This document shows positions 27,061-37,082 of a stretch of 64,000 nucleotides of DNA, in pieces. The DNA lies in NCBI RefSeq assembly GCF_010672455.1, contig NZ_JAAHGO010000027.1, positions 23,187 to 87,186 of the forward strand. Reading direction: 5' to 3'. The position numbers and the translations under genes are program-made. The notes under the pieces are model-generated. The model saw only the letters and a list, made by a program, of their open reading frames with translations. It ran no database searches and was not told where the DNA came from. The first letter of the stretch is position 1, and every line of letters begins with the position of its first letter. The DNA is from Okeania sp. SIO2C9. Lineage in GTDB: Bacteria; Cyanobacteriota; Cyanobacteriia; Cyanobacteriales; Microcoleaceae.

Positions 27061-27174
27061 TTTAAGGGAACAGGGAACAGCTTATCTGTGGGAAAAATAT
27101 TTCCCTATCTTACGGTTTGCGATCGGCATAAGTCCTAACCAACCTATTCTTTGCTATATAAGCTATCAAGTTAA

Positions 27175-27302
27175 ATAGACATCTGGTGGTAATAAAAAAT
27201 CAAATCAACTATCGTACAGAAATTATCAATTCTTTCCCCCTACTCTGTACGGACGTTGCATGCAACCTCCCTACTCCCTCTTTTGGTGGAGATGTCTAAT
27301 TT
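27175..27302. repeat. TAGACATCT inverted-repeat element
   Basis: Ends TAGACATCTGGTGG and GGTGGAGATGTCTA form an inverted repeat. The interior is CCCTACTCCC-like heptamer DNA with TACGGACGTTGCATGCAACC. The same ends bound 49542-49632, and the right half recurs at 39538-39632. Confidence 0.75.
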
Positions 27303-27402
27303 TCCACTGCCTAATCCTCCTAATTTTATATCATCTTGACCAAAAAATCAGGTTTCAAGCCTCTGACTTTCCTCGGTCATGCTGCGCAAACAGGCACAGA
27401 GG

Positions 27403-27443
27403 TACTGATAACTGATAACTGATAACTGATAACTGATAACTGA
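27403..27443 (+). repeat. ACTGATA heptamer tract just before a start codon
   Basis: About six head-to-tail ACTGATA units end 7 bp before the ATG at 27451. The tract fills the place where a ribosome binding site would be, and no Shine-Dalgarno sequence is visible. Confidence 0.9.
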
Positions 27444-27450
27444 AATAACT

Positions 27451-28029
27451 ATGGGTTTATTTGACGATTTCAGCGAATTTCTAGAAAATAGGCTTGAAGA
27501 GTTTCTGCGGAATAATCCTCATTTAGAACTTCAGGCACTCGAAGAGCAACTACGCAAACAAGAAGAAGACACCTTGCGTCTGATAGTGCAACTCCAGCGC
27601 CAAGAAAAAAAATCAGAGCAAGATATTCTTTCAACAGCGCAAGAAGTGAAGCGTTGGCATAACCGAGTGGAAAAAGCACGAACAGCTAATAGACCCGATC
27701 TAACTCACGCGGCTCAAGAAAGGGAAGCATTTTTCTTACGCCAAGGTAATCAACAGTGGGGACAGATGCAAGGATGTAAGCAGCGCATCCAACAAGCGAA
27801 AGAACTCTATCGTCAAATTAAACAACGTCGGGAGGAAGTACGAGCAAAAGCTGTTCAAGCTGAAGCTAATCGTTATACTGCTAAGAATGAAAGACGTTGG
27901 GAAACCGATGGCTGGAATCAAACCAATTCCTATAATTTTGCTAATTCATTAGACCCTTTGGAAGCACAGTTTAAAAGTTTGGAAACAGATGAAGAATTAG
28001 AAAAAATGAAGCGGGATATGGGAAAGTAG
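27451..28029 (+). CDS. TIGR04376 family coiled-coil protein
   Basis: 192-aa conserved cyanobacterial protein. It starts MGLFDDFSEFLENRLEEFLR and continues as a charged coiled coil (about 25-140), including LVQLQRQEKKSEQDI and REEVRAKAVQAEAN. The fold resembles PspA/IM30-like helical proteins, but no function is known. The start follows a heptamer repeat tract directly, so initiation may not need a Shine-Dalgarno sequence. Confidence 0.8.
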   Translation: MGLFDDFSEFLENRLEEFLRNNPHLELQALEEQLRKQEEDTLRLIVQLQRQEKKSEQDILSTAQEVKRWHNRVEKARTANRPDLTHAAQEREAFFLRQGNQQWGQMQGCKQRIQQAKELYRQIKQRREEVRAKAVQAEANRYTAKNERRWETDGWNQTNSYNFANSLDPLEAQFKSLETDEELEKMKRDMGK

Positions 28030-28402
28030 TATTCATTAATTAATAATTAATAATTAATAATTAATAATTAGGGCTTGCTGATTAAATTTCAAACCATTGA
28101 TTGATATTGGTATTGGCTTTTTTTGGTCGAAAAAAGTGCAAGCTTTTTGGTGTAAAAAGCTCATGCATGCTAGTATTTTGGGACGATTATGGCAGAACAA
28201 TCTTGGGATAACTTTTCTTCCTACCTCCTCTATAATTCCCCGTTCCACCTGACTCCTGACTCCTGTCTCCTACCCCTACTAAAAGACTTTTGAGCGCAAG
28301 CCAATTAATTATTACCTCATTGTTTGGGGTTAGAATCCCCATGCAATCTTCCCTCCTGAGTTCTGAGTTCTGAGTTCTGACTTCTTCTTCAATAATTTTT
28401 CT
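28030..28402. other. Convergent intergenic region with TTAATAA heptamers
   Basis: Begins with a TTAATAA heptamer run (28038-28070) and contains CTCCTGA and GTTCTGA tracts (about 28246-28380). It sits between two convergent genes. No coding potential recognised. Confidence 0.6.
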
Positions 28403-29980
28403 CTAGAAAGAACTAAACCCGAAATGCTGAACGCCAAACTTACTGGAAGTTTGACAAGAAACATCTAGGTTCTTAACAACTTTTTGATAAATTTCCTCCG
28501 CTTGTTCGGGAGAGTTACCAATACTTGTTATACCTAATTTGCCAAATTGTGATAAACAACCCATCATGTGAAATACAGTTCCGGTCTCAGTACAACTATC
28601 AAAATGTAATTGATTAAAGGCAATAATATCCATCAAATCATTAGGTAATAAACCCCGATAAGAACTTTTTTGTAAATTATCAGTAGCTTTGTAAAATTTT
28701 GCCCGCCCCTGCTGACTATAAAATAAAGCAGTAGTACGGTCGTAACGTCCATTTGTTAATAATTTTAATGTCATAAATGGATGAGTTGTACCACCACGAC
28801 GCAAGTTAATTTCAATCGCTGATAAATCCCATTTTGGGGTAGCATTTTCACCTCGATATACAGCAATAAAATCCACGCCAAATCTATCTAAAGCACCTTT
28901 TTCAGCTAAACTTTTTCCCACTTTCATTCCTAACTCTTGTAACTGCAGTCGGTAAGCTTCATCAGCAGGAAAACGACAACCAAGAAAAATTTGCCCATCA
29001 GGCCCGCCTAAAATTTGGTCATGGGTAGAAATTATTTCAACTTTTCCTTTGGGATTAATCAGACCTTGTACGCTTGGCGATCGCTTCACATCTCCTTCTA
29101 TAAAAGCTTCTGCGATCGCTCCTAACTCAAAAATACGCTGACTAAAATTTTCCCAAGTCTCATCACCAGACTGAAAGCGCAGTGTGCTAAAACTATCGCA
29201 TATTGCTGTCACTCTGTCACTGTTAACTTTTCTATGTAATGGTTGTAAGTCTAATAACGCATTACCTTCGCCAGAAAAACCCTCATTCAACTTAATCACA
29301 ATTCGTTGTAGGTGAGGTTGACGCTCCCACAACTGCGCTGTTACTAATGCCAAATCATCAACATTCCAGACTAACTCACTCCCATCAGGATGAGGTATAT
29401 CGCATTCAGCAAATATCTGCCTGCTGCCACTTTTAGTTCCCCAACAATTCAAATCTGGGTCTGATGCTAATAGAGGAATACCTAACTGTAGGGATAGCTC
29501 TCGCTCAAGTGAAGTGGAGTTATAACAAACCATGTAGGACTTATCCCGGCGCAATGCTAAACGAATACGCTCAATGAGACGGGGACGTTCTAAAATTTTT
29601 TCTGTTAGAGGTCTTGCAGAAGTATCATAGGTGGCAAATAGGAGTAGTCGCTCGCGAGCATGGGAAAATGGGATTCCTGGTAATAGTTGTAAGTAATAGT
29701 CAATGATGCTCGGATGTAGAGGTTCGGAAGTAATGTAAATTAATCTAGTTCGGGGGTTACGCAGACGAATTAAAGAAAATAGATATCGTTCTTCATAATT
29801 ATGACTGCCCTCTATCTTTTGCAATTCCCGTTGGTCCAGTGTCACAGAAGGAATAATCAAAATATCGGAGTCACCATGGTCACATAAATCTATACTTTCC
29901 CAGCGATCGCGTAAAGAATTTTGTAGCTCTCGAAATCTTGAGGCTTGTTTTGCTTCATAAATATGTAGTTTTGTCATCAC
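28403..29980 (-). CDS. PGM1-like ATP-grasp peptide ligase
   Basis: 525-aa ATP-grasp protein of the peptide ligase PGM1-related type, which joins peptides or amino acids through an acyl phosphate. Typical elements: DILIIPSVTLD, NYEERYLFSLIRLRNPRTR, LLPGIPFSHARERL, EKILERPRLIERIRLAL, then the ATP-grasp part (IVIKLNEGFSGEGNALLDL; AIEINLRRGGTTHPFM with the metal-binding Glu and Asn). It stands alone here with no peptide precursor or tailoring genes, so the product is unknown. Similar solitary genes are common in cyanobacteria. Confidence 0.78.
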   Translation of the reverse strand: MMTKLHIYEAKQASRFRELQNSLRDRWESIDLCDHGDSDILIIPSVTLDQRELQKIEGSHNYEERYLFSLIRLRNPRTRLIYITSEPLHPSIIDYYLQLLPGIPFSHARERLLLFATYDTSARPLTEKILERPRLIERIRLALRRDKSYMVCYNSTSLERELSLQLGIPLLASDPDLNCWGTKSGSRQIFAECDIPHPDGSELVWNVDDLALVTAQLWERQPHLQRIVIKLNEGFSGEGNALLDLQPLHRKVNSDRVTAICDSFSTLRFQSGDETWENFSQRIFELGAIAEAFIEGDVKRSPSVQGLINPKGKVEIISTHDQILGGPDGQIFLGCRFPADEAYRLQLQELGMKVGKSLAEKGALDRFGVDFIAVYRGENATPKWDLSAIEINLRRGGTTHPFMTLKLLTNGRYDRTTALFYSQQGRAKFYKATDNLQKSSYRGLLPNDLMDIIAFNQLHFDSCTETGTVFHMMGCLSQFGKLGITSIGNSPEQAEEIYQKVVKNLDVSCQTSSKFGVQHFGFSSF

Positions 29981-30714
29981 ATTTATACATTATTCTTAAG
30001 TTTTACAAGAGATTCGGTGGTATATGATCTACAAATATTAACGATAAAATGCGGGCATCTTGCCCGCCAGATGTACCTCACTGATATGAAACATACTATA
30101 TATAACTATAGCAGGTAACAGACAAGCTTTTGGGGAAGGCATTGAGGGCAATGGTTTTCCATGGTATGCGATCGCATTCTCATGCTCAAATTCCTCTGTA
30201 CTTAGATCGCAATTTTTCTAGAGAAAGTCTGAGTCATGTCAATTTTATCAATTTTTGCTACAAATAACTAGGGTATTTCTTAGGAGTCAGGTAGGGGAGC
30301 AGTCGGATTGGCGACTTACAGAACGAATAGCTTCAATACCAGTTTTGAGCTAGTAAATTCTCTTTTTTCTCAAAGGGACATTTTCTGTAAAGTATTTAGA
30401 TCGCACTTATTATTCGTAACATTCTTTTTTTGAATTGGTATAATAAGGCAGGAGAAAGGTACAAAATTGGAAGTCGGGAATAGAGATGAATATTGAACTG
30501 TACCTCACCATCTTAAAAAGTGCTGTAAATTTTATATTTCCAGTTCCCTAAAATTTTCCTGATAGTTAGTTTGGAATTTCTGAGAATACAAAGTTAAGTT
30601 AAAATGGACTAATAAAAATAATAAAGTAATATGAGTTCTAATCTAAGAGAACTTTCCTTAATTAGCTAGAGATTTTAATCCCTGGCAGATAATACCGATG
30701 CTGGAAGATTTAAT
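29981..30714. other. Repeat-bearing intergenic region
   Basis: Contains the GCGGGCATCTTGCCCGC hairpin with its GTACCTCACTGATATGAAA flank (30049-30118), also found inside the glycosyltransferase gene, and a GGTACAAAATTGG...AACTGTACCTCACC repeat (30456-30536). The rest is AT-rich with no gene recognised. Confidence 0.65.
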
Positions 30715-30900
30715 ATGACTGATTCTAATTTTAATAACGAATTACAATGGACCGCAGAAGCTCAAATTAAATTAAAAAACATTCCCTATTTTGTGCGAAC
30801 TCAGGCCAGAAAGCGAATTGAAGATTTGGCCAGAGAAGCAGAGCAAGAAGTCGTCACAGCAGAAATAGTTGAGCAAGCTCGATTAGAATTTGGCCAGTAG
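30715..30900 (+). CDS. PCP_red domain mini-protein
   Basis: 61 aa, matching the small domain found at the C-terminus of ChlB (light-independent protochlorophyllide reductase): [44 protein letters not shown]. In cyanobacteria this domain also exists as a separate short protein of unknown role, possibly DNA- or pigment-related. It is followed by AAAGTCA heptamers and a repeat shared with 4200-4245 before tpiA. Confidence 0.82.
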   Translation: MTDSNFNNELQWTAEAQIKLKNIPYFVRTQARKRIEDLAREAEQEVVTAEIVEQARLEFGQ

Positions 30901-31174
30901 GATAATCAAGTCAAAAGTCAAAAGTCAAAAGTTAAAAGTCAAACCACCCCTAACCCCTCTGGTGGAGGGGAAGTAGGGGATTTGAGCTCCGCTCCAAAAA
31001 TATTTCGCCATTTCTTGGCGGGGTGGCGCGACCCAATCCTGTTTGATAACACCATCCCCATCAACACAATTGTGATGAGGAAAACAATTATTCTTTGAAG
31101 TCTAGAAAAAGGACTCATAAAGCCTTAGACTGGAGTGTTGCAGATAGTCAAGTTTGAGGTCTACAAAATCAACA
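30901..31174. repeat. Repeat-filled leader of tpiA
   Basis: AAAGTCA heptamers (30909-30945), a CCCCTCTGGTGGAGGGG hairpin, and AAAATATTTCGCC / GGCGGGGTGGCGCGACCCA, which recurs in inverted orientation at about 4200-4245. The last 70 bp before the GTG start show no repeat. Confidence 0.7.
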
Positions 31175-31900
31175 GTGAGAAAAATTATAATTGCTGGGAA
31201 CTGGAAAATGTACAAAACCCAAGCAGAAGCTAAAGAGTTTCTCCAGGGTTTAATGTCTCAACTCACAGAAATCCCTGAAAAACCTGAAGTAGTTCTCTGC
31301 ACTCCCTTTACTGCACTAGATTTTATGTCAAAAAATTTGCATGGGAGTCGGATAAAGTTGGGTGCCCAAAATGTTCATTGGGAAGAGGAGGGAGCATATA
31401 CAGGAGAAATTTCTGGTCCAATGCTCAAGGAAATTGGAGTTAGTTATGTAATTGTTGGCCACAGTGAGCGTCGTCAATATTTTGGTGAAACTGACGAAAC
31501 AGTTAATTTACGCTTACAAGCTGCTCAGAAGAATGGTTTAACCCCTATTCTTTGTGTGGGAGAATCTAAGGAGCAAAGAGCGGCTGGTGAAACAGAATCA
31601 CATATCTTTTCTCAATTGGCCACAGATTTAATTGATGTGGATCAGGAAAATCTAGTAATTGCTTATGAACCTATCTGGGCAATTGGTACTGGCGATACTT
31701 GTGAAGCTACAGAAGCTAACCGTGTTATTGGTTTAATTCGGAGTAAGTTAACTAATTCTAATGTCACTATTCAATACGGTGGGTCTGTTAAACCTAATAA
31801 TGTTGATGAAATTATGGCTCAACCAGAAATTGATGGTGCTTTAGTTGGGGGAGCAAGTTTAATGCCAGATAGTTTTTCTCGTCTGATTAATTATAAATAA
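31175..31900 (+). CDS. tpiA: Triosephosphate isomerase
   Basis: Interconverts dihydroxyacetone phosphate and glyceraldehyde 3-phosphate in glycolysis and the Calvin cycle. 241 aa, normal size. Substrate-binding Asn/Lys in AGNWKMYKT, catalytic His in VIVGHSERR, catalytic Glu in [11 protein letters not shown], phosphate loop IQYGGSVKP and GALVGGASL. The GTG at 31175 is preferred over the in-frame TTG at 31154 because the protein then starts [15 protein letters not shown], the usual cyanobacterial N-terminus. folP follows 558 bp downstream. Confidence 0.96.
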   Translation: MRKIIIAGNWKMYKTQAEAKEFLQGLMSQLTEIPEKPEVVLCTPFTALDFMSKNLHGSRIKLGAQNVHWEEEGAYTGEISGPMLKEIGVSYVIVGHSERRQYFGETDETVNLRLQAAQKNGLTPILCVGESKEQRAAGETESHIFSQLATDLIDVDQENLVIAYEPIWAIGTGDTCEATEANRVIGLIRSKLTNSNVTIQYGGSVKPNNVDEIMAQPEIDGALVGGASLMPDSFSRLINYK

Positions 31901-32458
31901 TTTAAGGATTTTTGATAATTAATTAGACTTCTTTGAGAAATTAAAAAAGGGAGGAAAAAAGAGTATGTTACAGCAAAATAGAAATATAAATTTACAAATT
32001 TCCTAAACAATTTGCACTATAACATAACTATAAATTGGTGGCAATAATTATGGATAATCAAACCTCACTATCATCTATAGATTTGGTTTAATAATTCGAC
32101 CTAGTTTTTGCTCTACTAACAGTTATAGTTGACAATTTTTTTCTTCCCTTTTGCTTAAATTATCCTAAAATCAATTCTCTTGAAGAAGGCAGCTATGCTG
32201 AAGGCAAAAGGTCTAATTCTTATGAATAGTCAACAATCGGCCACTTTGTGTCTCATAACCCCAAACAATTTTCAGTACTGTGTAGACGGTGCGGTATTTT
32301 AGCAGAAGGAAGAACAAAGAAGGAAGAAGGAAAAGTCTTACTTTGTCTGAGTTTTAAACTTTTGAACTGTCCTAACCTTTCCTTCGACTGCTATAAAACC
32401 GCCACAGAAAAGATAAATTATTTAACTGTTACTGCATTAATTATTAAACATCATTAAA
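31901..32458. other. Intergenic region between tpiA and folP
   Basis: AT-rich sequence with an AGAAGGAAGAACAAAGAAGG purine tract near 32305 and remnants shared with the 56560-56600 region (GAAAAGTC/TTTGTCTxAGTTTTAA). No gene recognised; the usual close tpiA-folP neighbourhood is stretched by repeat DNA. Confidence 0.5.
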
Positions 32459-33322
32459 ATGCACAATTACTATCAAAATTTTGCTTGGGGAAAACGTACC
32501 TATATTATGGGTATTTTGAATGTAACGCCAGATAGTTTTAGTGATGGTGGTGATTTTAATACATTAGAAACATCTTTAAGACAAGCAAAAAAAATGGTAG
32601 AATCTGGCGCTGATATGATTGATATTGGCGGTCAATCTACTCGACCAGGGGCTGAAGTTGTGTCTCTGGAGGAGGAATTTAATCGGGTTTTACCAATAAT
32701 TAAGTTATTAAGAAATCAGCAAAATATTTGTGCTGAAATCCCAATTTCTGTTGATACAACTAGGGCAGTAGTTGCACAAAAAGCTGTGGAGGTTGGTGCT
32801 AATTTAATTAATGATATTTCTGGGGGTACTTATGACCAAGATATGTTTTCGGTGGTTGCTACTCTTAAAGTACCCATTGTATTAATGCACATTAAGGGTA
32901 CGCCAAAAACAATGCAACAATTGACAGATTATCAAGATTTAATTGGGGAAATATATCAATTTTTAGAGAGTCGAATAGAGGCGGCTATAACAGCGGGAAT
33001 TGAACGGGATAAAATTATTATTGACCCTGGTCTTGGCTTTGCTAAAAATTACGAACAAAATTTAGAAATTATCCGTAATTTATCAAAATTTAGAAGTTTA
33101 AATTGTCCGATTTTAGTAGGATTATCTCGTAAAAGTTTTATTGGTAAAATTTTAAATCAACCTGATGCTAAACAAAGAGTTTGGGGAACTGCTGCAGGTT
33201 GTGTGGCAGCAATAGCTGAATCTGTAGATATTTTACGAGTTCACGATGTGAAAGAAATGTCTGAAGTTTCTCGAGTTGCAGATGTTATTTTTAGGAAGGA
33301 AGAAAAAGGATTAAACAATTAA
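32459..33322 (+). CDS. folP: Dihydropteroate synthase
   Basis: Condenses p-aminobenzoate with dihydropterin pyrophosphate in folate synthesis. 287 aa, typical. Motifs: IMGILNVTPDSFSDGGD, DIGGQSTRPGAE, ISVDTTRA, DPGLGFAKN, and PILVGLSRKSFIG. ATG at 32459 gives the expected N-terminus (FAWGKRTYIMGILNV). The tpiA-folP order is common in cyanobacteria. Confidence 0.96.
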   Translation: MHNYYQNFAWGKRTYIMGILNVTPDSFSDGGDFNTLETSLRQAKKMVESGADMIDIGGQSTRPGAEVVSLEEEFNRVLPIIKLLRNQQNICAEIPISVDTTRAVVAQKAVEVGANLINDISGGTYDQDMFSVVATLKVPIVLMHIKGTPKTMQQLTDYQDLIGEIYQFLESRIEAAITAGIERDKIIIDPGLGFAKNYEQNLEIIRNLSKFRSLNCPILVGLSRKSFIGKILNQPDAKQRVWGTAAGCVAAIAESVDILRVHDVKEMSEVSRVADVIFRKEEKGLNN

Positions 33323-33631
<309 letters not shown>

Positions 33632-34657
33632 ATGTCTCGCTCTAAAGCCCTATATTCTTATATATTAATACGTTTGCTATTAGCCCCACTGATGTTATGG
33701 ACTATTAGCACATTAGTTTTCTTGTTATTAAGAGCAACACCGGGAGACCCCGTAGATGCTATTCTTGGACCAAAAGTATCAACTGCAACGAAAGAAGCTC
33801 TGCGAGTAGAACTTGGTTTAGATGGCTCACTACTAGAACAGTATCTTAATTATCTAGGAAAATTACTCAGTTTTGACCTTGGTACATCAATGACTACTCG
33901 CGGGGAGTCAGTCTGGCAAATTATTCAAAATTATTTTCCTGCCACTGTAGAATTAGCAGTATTTAGTATGGCGATCGCTCTAATTGTTGGTATTACTGTT
34001 GGTTCTATTGCTGCTTCTAACCCTGATACGAAGTTAGATATTGGTGGGCGTTTATTCGGAATTATTACTTATGCAGTTCCACCTTTCTGGGCTGGGATGA
34101 TTTTACAATTAATTTTTGCAGTACAGTTAAAATGGTTTCCTTTAGGTACTCGTTTTCCTATTACTGAAAATCCGCCTCCAACCATTACAGGTTTATATAC
34201 AATTGATAGTATTTTTAATGGTAATATAAATCATTTTTTCACCTCTATATATTATTTAGCTTTGCCGAGTTTAACATTAGGAATTTTGCTTAGTGGTATT
34301 TTTGAAAGAATAGTCAGAATTAATCTCAAACAAACACTAAAATCTGATTATGTAGAAGCTGCTAGAGCTAGAGGTATTCCCGAATTGAAAATACTATTTG
34401 CTCATGCTTTCAAAAATGCCATGATTCCAGTAATTACAATTTTAGGATTGACTTTTGCTGCTTTATTAGGAGGAGCAATATTAACTGAAGTAACTTTTTC
34501 TTGGCCTGGTTTAGCGAATAGATTATATGAGGCAATTAGTTCGCGAGATTATCCTACAGTACAGGGAATTGTGGTATTTTTTGCCGGAATTGTTGTGGTA
34601 GTTAGTATTTTTATTGATATTTTAAATGCTTATATCGATCCGAGAATTAGGTACTAA
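33632..34657 (+). CDS. Oligopeptide/dipeptide ABC transporter permease (DppB type)
   Basis: 341-aa inner-membrane permease with about six TM helices. Typical N-terminus (YILIRLLLAPLMLWTISTL) and RATPGDPVDAILGPK. The cytoplasmic EAA loop (EAARARGIPELKILFAHA) contacts the ATPase. The usual DppC, ATPase and binding-protein genes are not adjacent, so the transporter genes are scattered, as is often the case in cyanobacteria. Substrate unknown. Confidence 0.9.
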   Translation: MSRSKALYSYILIRLLLAPLMLWTISTLVFLLLRATPGDPVDAILGPKVSTATKEALRVELGLDGSLLEQYLNYLGKLLSFDLGTSMTTRGESVWQIIQNYFPATVELAVFSMAIALIVGITVGSIAASNPDTKLDIGGRLFGIITYAVPPFWAGMILQLIFAVQLKWFPLGTRFPITENPPPTITGLYTIDSIFNGNINHFFTSIYYLALPSLTLGILLSGIFERIVRINLKQTLKSDYVEAARARGIPELKILFAHAFKNAMIPVITILGLTFAALLGGAILTEVTFSWPGLANRLYEAISSRDYPTVQGIVVFFAGIVVVVSIFIDILNAYIDPRIRY

Positions 34658-34907
34658 AGTTATTGGAAAAATTTTTTGCTGTTTGATTAAGAAAAGCAGG
34701 GAATAGGGAATAGGGAATAGGGAACAGTGGGAAAAGCATTTCTCTGTCCAAGGTTAATTATCAATCTATGTCCTATAAGGTTAAATAATAGGCTTTTACT
34801 CATACTTTTAATTCTATAAAGCTGATAGCTGAGGTGCTGTTTGCGCAGCATTCCGCAGGAAATGCTTACAAAAAATCAAACATTTTGAAGGAGTTGAAGG
34901 TTAAAAA
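34658..34907. other. Spacer with GGGAATA heptamers
   Basis: GGGAATA units (34698-34725) and TTGCGCAGCATTCCGCAGGA (34839-34860), whose second half recurs at 38800. A GAAGGAGTTGAAGG purine stretch precedes the next start. Confidence 0.6.
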
Positions 34908-35669
34908 ATGCAGAAATTTTTTACTTATCTTATAGCTGCTATTTGTCTAATTCAGGTTAGTCATTTTTATGTAACTGACCACAGGGTGAATGCTCAAACT
35001 GAGGTAAATATTCCGACATACCTCAACGAAGGAGGAATCAAAGTTTATCCAGTTGATGAAGCTAGTAAAAACCCAGATTTTTTAAAATTTCGGCAAGAAT
35101 TAGAGCAGGCTATAACTAATAAAGATTTGGGTTTTTTAATCAAACATACAGATGAAAATATTCAACTTTTTGGAACCTACCAAGGAATAGACACTTTTAT
35201 GAATTTTTGGGAACTTGATAAACAGCCACAACAGTCCAGGCTATGGAAAACTTTAGAAGATACGATTAAATTGGGGGGAAAATTTCAAGATAATAATTTC
35301 AATTTTTTTATTGCTCCTTATACTTTTTTTACTCCAGGAATTAGCGATTTTTATTCTAAAATAATTGTCACCGACACAGATGTTGCGATGAGAAATATTC
35401 CTTCATCAGAAGGAGAAATTTTGGGCTTACTTAGTTATGATGTTGTGAGTTTGATTTCTCCGACACAGTCTGATATAGAAACACGCCAAACAAACCCGCC
35501 GTTAGAAACAATAGATGGAGAAACATATCCTTGGTTAAAAGTACAAACAGCAGAAGGTATTCAAGGATATGTTTATGGAAAATATCTCCGCCAACTATTA
35601 GATTATCGTGTTGGTTTTAAAAAGAAGAATGATACATGGAAAATGGTTTTTTTTGTGGCAGGGGATTAA
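34908..35669 (+). CDS. Exported SH3-domain protein
   Basis: 253 aa with a signal peptide (YLIAAICLIQVSHFYV, cleavage probably near VNAQ, residues 28-31). The middle part (AITNKDLGFLIKHTDENIQL) looks like a small calcium/NTF2-like or helical region. The end is a bacterial SH3 domain: VAMRNIPSSEGEILGLLSYD and YPWLKVQTAEGIQGYVYGKY. Such domains bind peptidoglycan or other wall polymers. Role unknown. Confidence 0.72.
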   Translation: MQKFFTYLIAAICLIQVSHFYVTDHRVNAQTEVNIPTYLNEGGIKVYPVDEASKNPDFLKFRQELEQAITNKDLGFLIKHTDENIQLFGTYQGIDTFMNFWELDKQPQQSRLWKTLEDTIKLGGKFQDNNFNFFIAPYTFFTPGISDFYSKIIVTDTDVAMRNIPSSEGEILGLLSYDVVSLISPTQSDIETRQTNPPLETIDGETYPWLKVQTAEGIQGYVYGKYLRQLLDYRVGFKKKNDTWKMVFFVAGD

Positions 35670-35782
35670 TATCAAATCCGGTTAAATACTTATTCTGTAG
35701 TTGGGAGTGTGGGAGTGGGGGAGTGGGGGAGATTGAATAAACTATAGAATTATCAACTTATGTTATGTAACCGGATTCTATA
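35670..35782. repeat. TATCAAATCCG element with TAA target duplication
   Basis: 113 bp. Ends TATCAAATCCGG and CCGGATTCTATA are inverted repeats; TAA at 35667-35669 and at 35783-35785 are the flanking duplication. The interior has GGGAGTG-type heptamers. It starts 1 bp after the SH3 gene stop, and the stop codon TAA is itself the target duplication. Confidence 0.85.
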
Positions 35783-35981
35783 TAATACAAAATCTGATAT
35801 TATTCATATCATCCCATGATTATGCAACGCCGGATAAAACAAACAAAGATTTAATTTGGTAGATACTAATATAAAATATCAACTTCCTTCTTCCTCCCCT
35901 CGCATCATCGGGGGGCAAGAGGGGATTTTTCCTTCTGCCTTCTTTCTTCTTCCTTCTTCCTTCTTCCCTCTTCCCTCTTCC

Positions 35982-36863
35982 TTAAAAAATTAACCCCGTA
36001 ATCATACCAGCCAATAATATAAAACCAATCCAAACATTTTGTCTGAATATCTGACCGTAGGGTTTTAAAACTTCTTCTTGCCGTAATTTTCCATATTGAA
36101 TAGACCAGAAAACTGTAGCAATACCAAGAGCTATCCAAAAGCCAAAATGTAGCTCCATTTCTATTCCTAATACTCCCAATAAAACGGCAGTCAAAAAGAA
36201 AAATATAGCTACAGCATTAGCTGCATATTCACCAAAAAATAGAGCGCTCGAATTAACCCCTAAAACTCGGTCATCTTCCCGATCGCTCATGGCATAAACC
36301 GTATCAAAACCCAAAGTCCAAACAATAGTAGCGCCCCACAAAATCCAGGTAGCAGTGTCCAACTCAGCTACTGCAGCACTCCAACTAATTAATACAGCAA
36401 AACCCCAAGCAATAGATAATACTAACTGAGGTACTGGAAAAAATCGTTTGGCCAGGGGATAACAAATAATTACCGGAATTGCTGCTACGGAGAGCCAAAA
36501 ACTAAGTCGGTTGAGATAAAGTGCTATAACTCCAGCACAGGCAAAAGCAATAATGGCAATAACAATACCTGTTTTAATAGTCAAGGCACGGGACGCCAGA
36601 GGGCGATCGCGAGTTCTCTCCACTTCTGGGTCAATATCTCGGTCCCACAAATCGTTAATTACACAACCTGCTGCACTGGTGGCCAAAGTCCCGACAATAA
36701 TTACTCCGACTAATGGTAAGGGTGGCGTTGCATGAGTAGCCAAAAATATAGCCCATAGGGCAGGAATCATTAAAATGAAGCGTCCGGCAGGTTTATCCCA
36801 TCTTAGAAGCCTGATTACTTTCATCAAAGTTGATTCTGATTGAGGAGCATGAGATTGGGTCAT
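35982..36863 (-). CDS. 4-hydroxybenzoate polyprenyltransferase (plastoquinone pathway)
   Basis: 293-aa UbiA-family membrane enzyme that attaches a polyprenyl chain to 4-hydroxybenzoate in cyanobacterial plastoquinone synthesis. Both Asp-rich motifs are present: NDLWDRDIDPEVERTRDRPL (N/D-x-x-D type) and YAMSDREDDRVLGVNS. About eight or nine hydrophobic helices. The start has TTATCAG heptamers immediately upstream (36866-36895) and no visible Shine-Dalgarno. It is divergent from the Ppx/GppA gene, a neighbour pairing seen in other cyanobacteria. Confidence 0.9.
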   Translation of the reverse strand: MTQSHAPQSESTLMKVIRLLRWDKPAGRFILMIPALWAIFLATHATPPLPLVGVIIVGTLATSAAGCVINDLWDRDIDPEVERTRDRPLASRALTIKTGIVIAIIAFACAGVIALYLNRLSFWLSVAAIPVIICYPLAKRFFPVPQLVLSIAWGFAVLISWSAAVAELDTATWILWGATIVWTLGFDTVYAMSDREDDRVLGVNSSALFFGEYAANAVAIFFFLTAVLLGVLGIEMELHFGFWIALGIATVFWSIQYGKLRQEEVLKPYGQIFRQNVWIGFILLAGMITGLIF

Positions 36864-36865
36864 TT

Positions 36866-36896
36866 CAGTTATCAGTTATCAGTTATCAGTTATCAG
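36866..36896. repeat. TTATCAG heptamers at the prenyltransferase start
   Basis: Four TTATCAG units begin 2 bp upstream of the minus-strand start codon. They are the reverse complement of the ACTGATA tract found at 27403 and occupy the ribosome-binding region. Confidence 0.9.
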
Positions 36897-37082
36897 TACC
36901 TCTAGCTTCAGCCATAAACTTGAAATACTGAAGTTTATTTTTTTATTTCCTTTATTACCTTAAATAATGGTATTTTGTCAAGGGTTAAAGGCCATATTAC
37001 TAATTTTCAATCATAATCAAAAAGATGACATTATTTAATTTAAAATTTATGCAACTTGTAAATTTAAACACATTTATAAAAT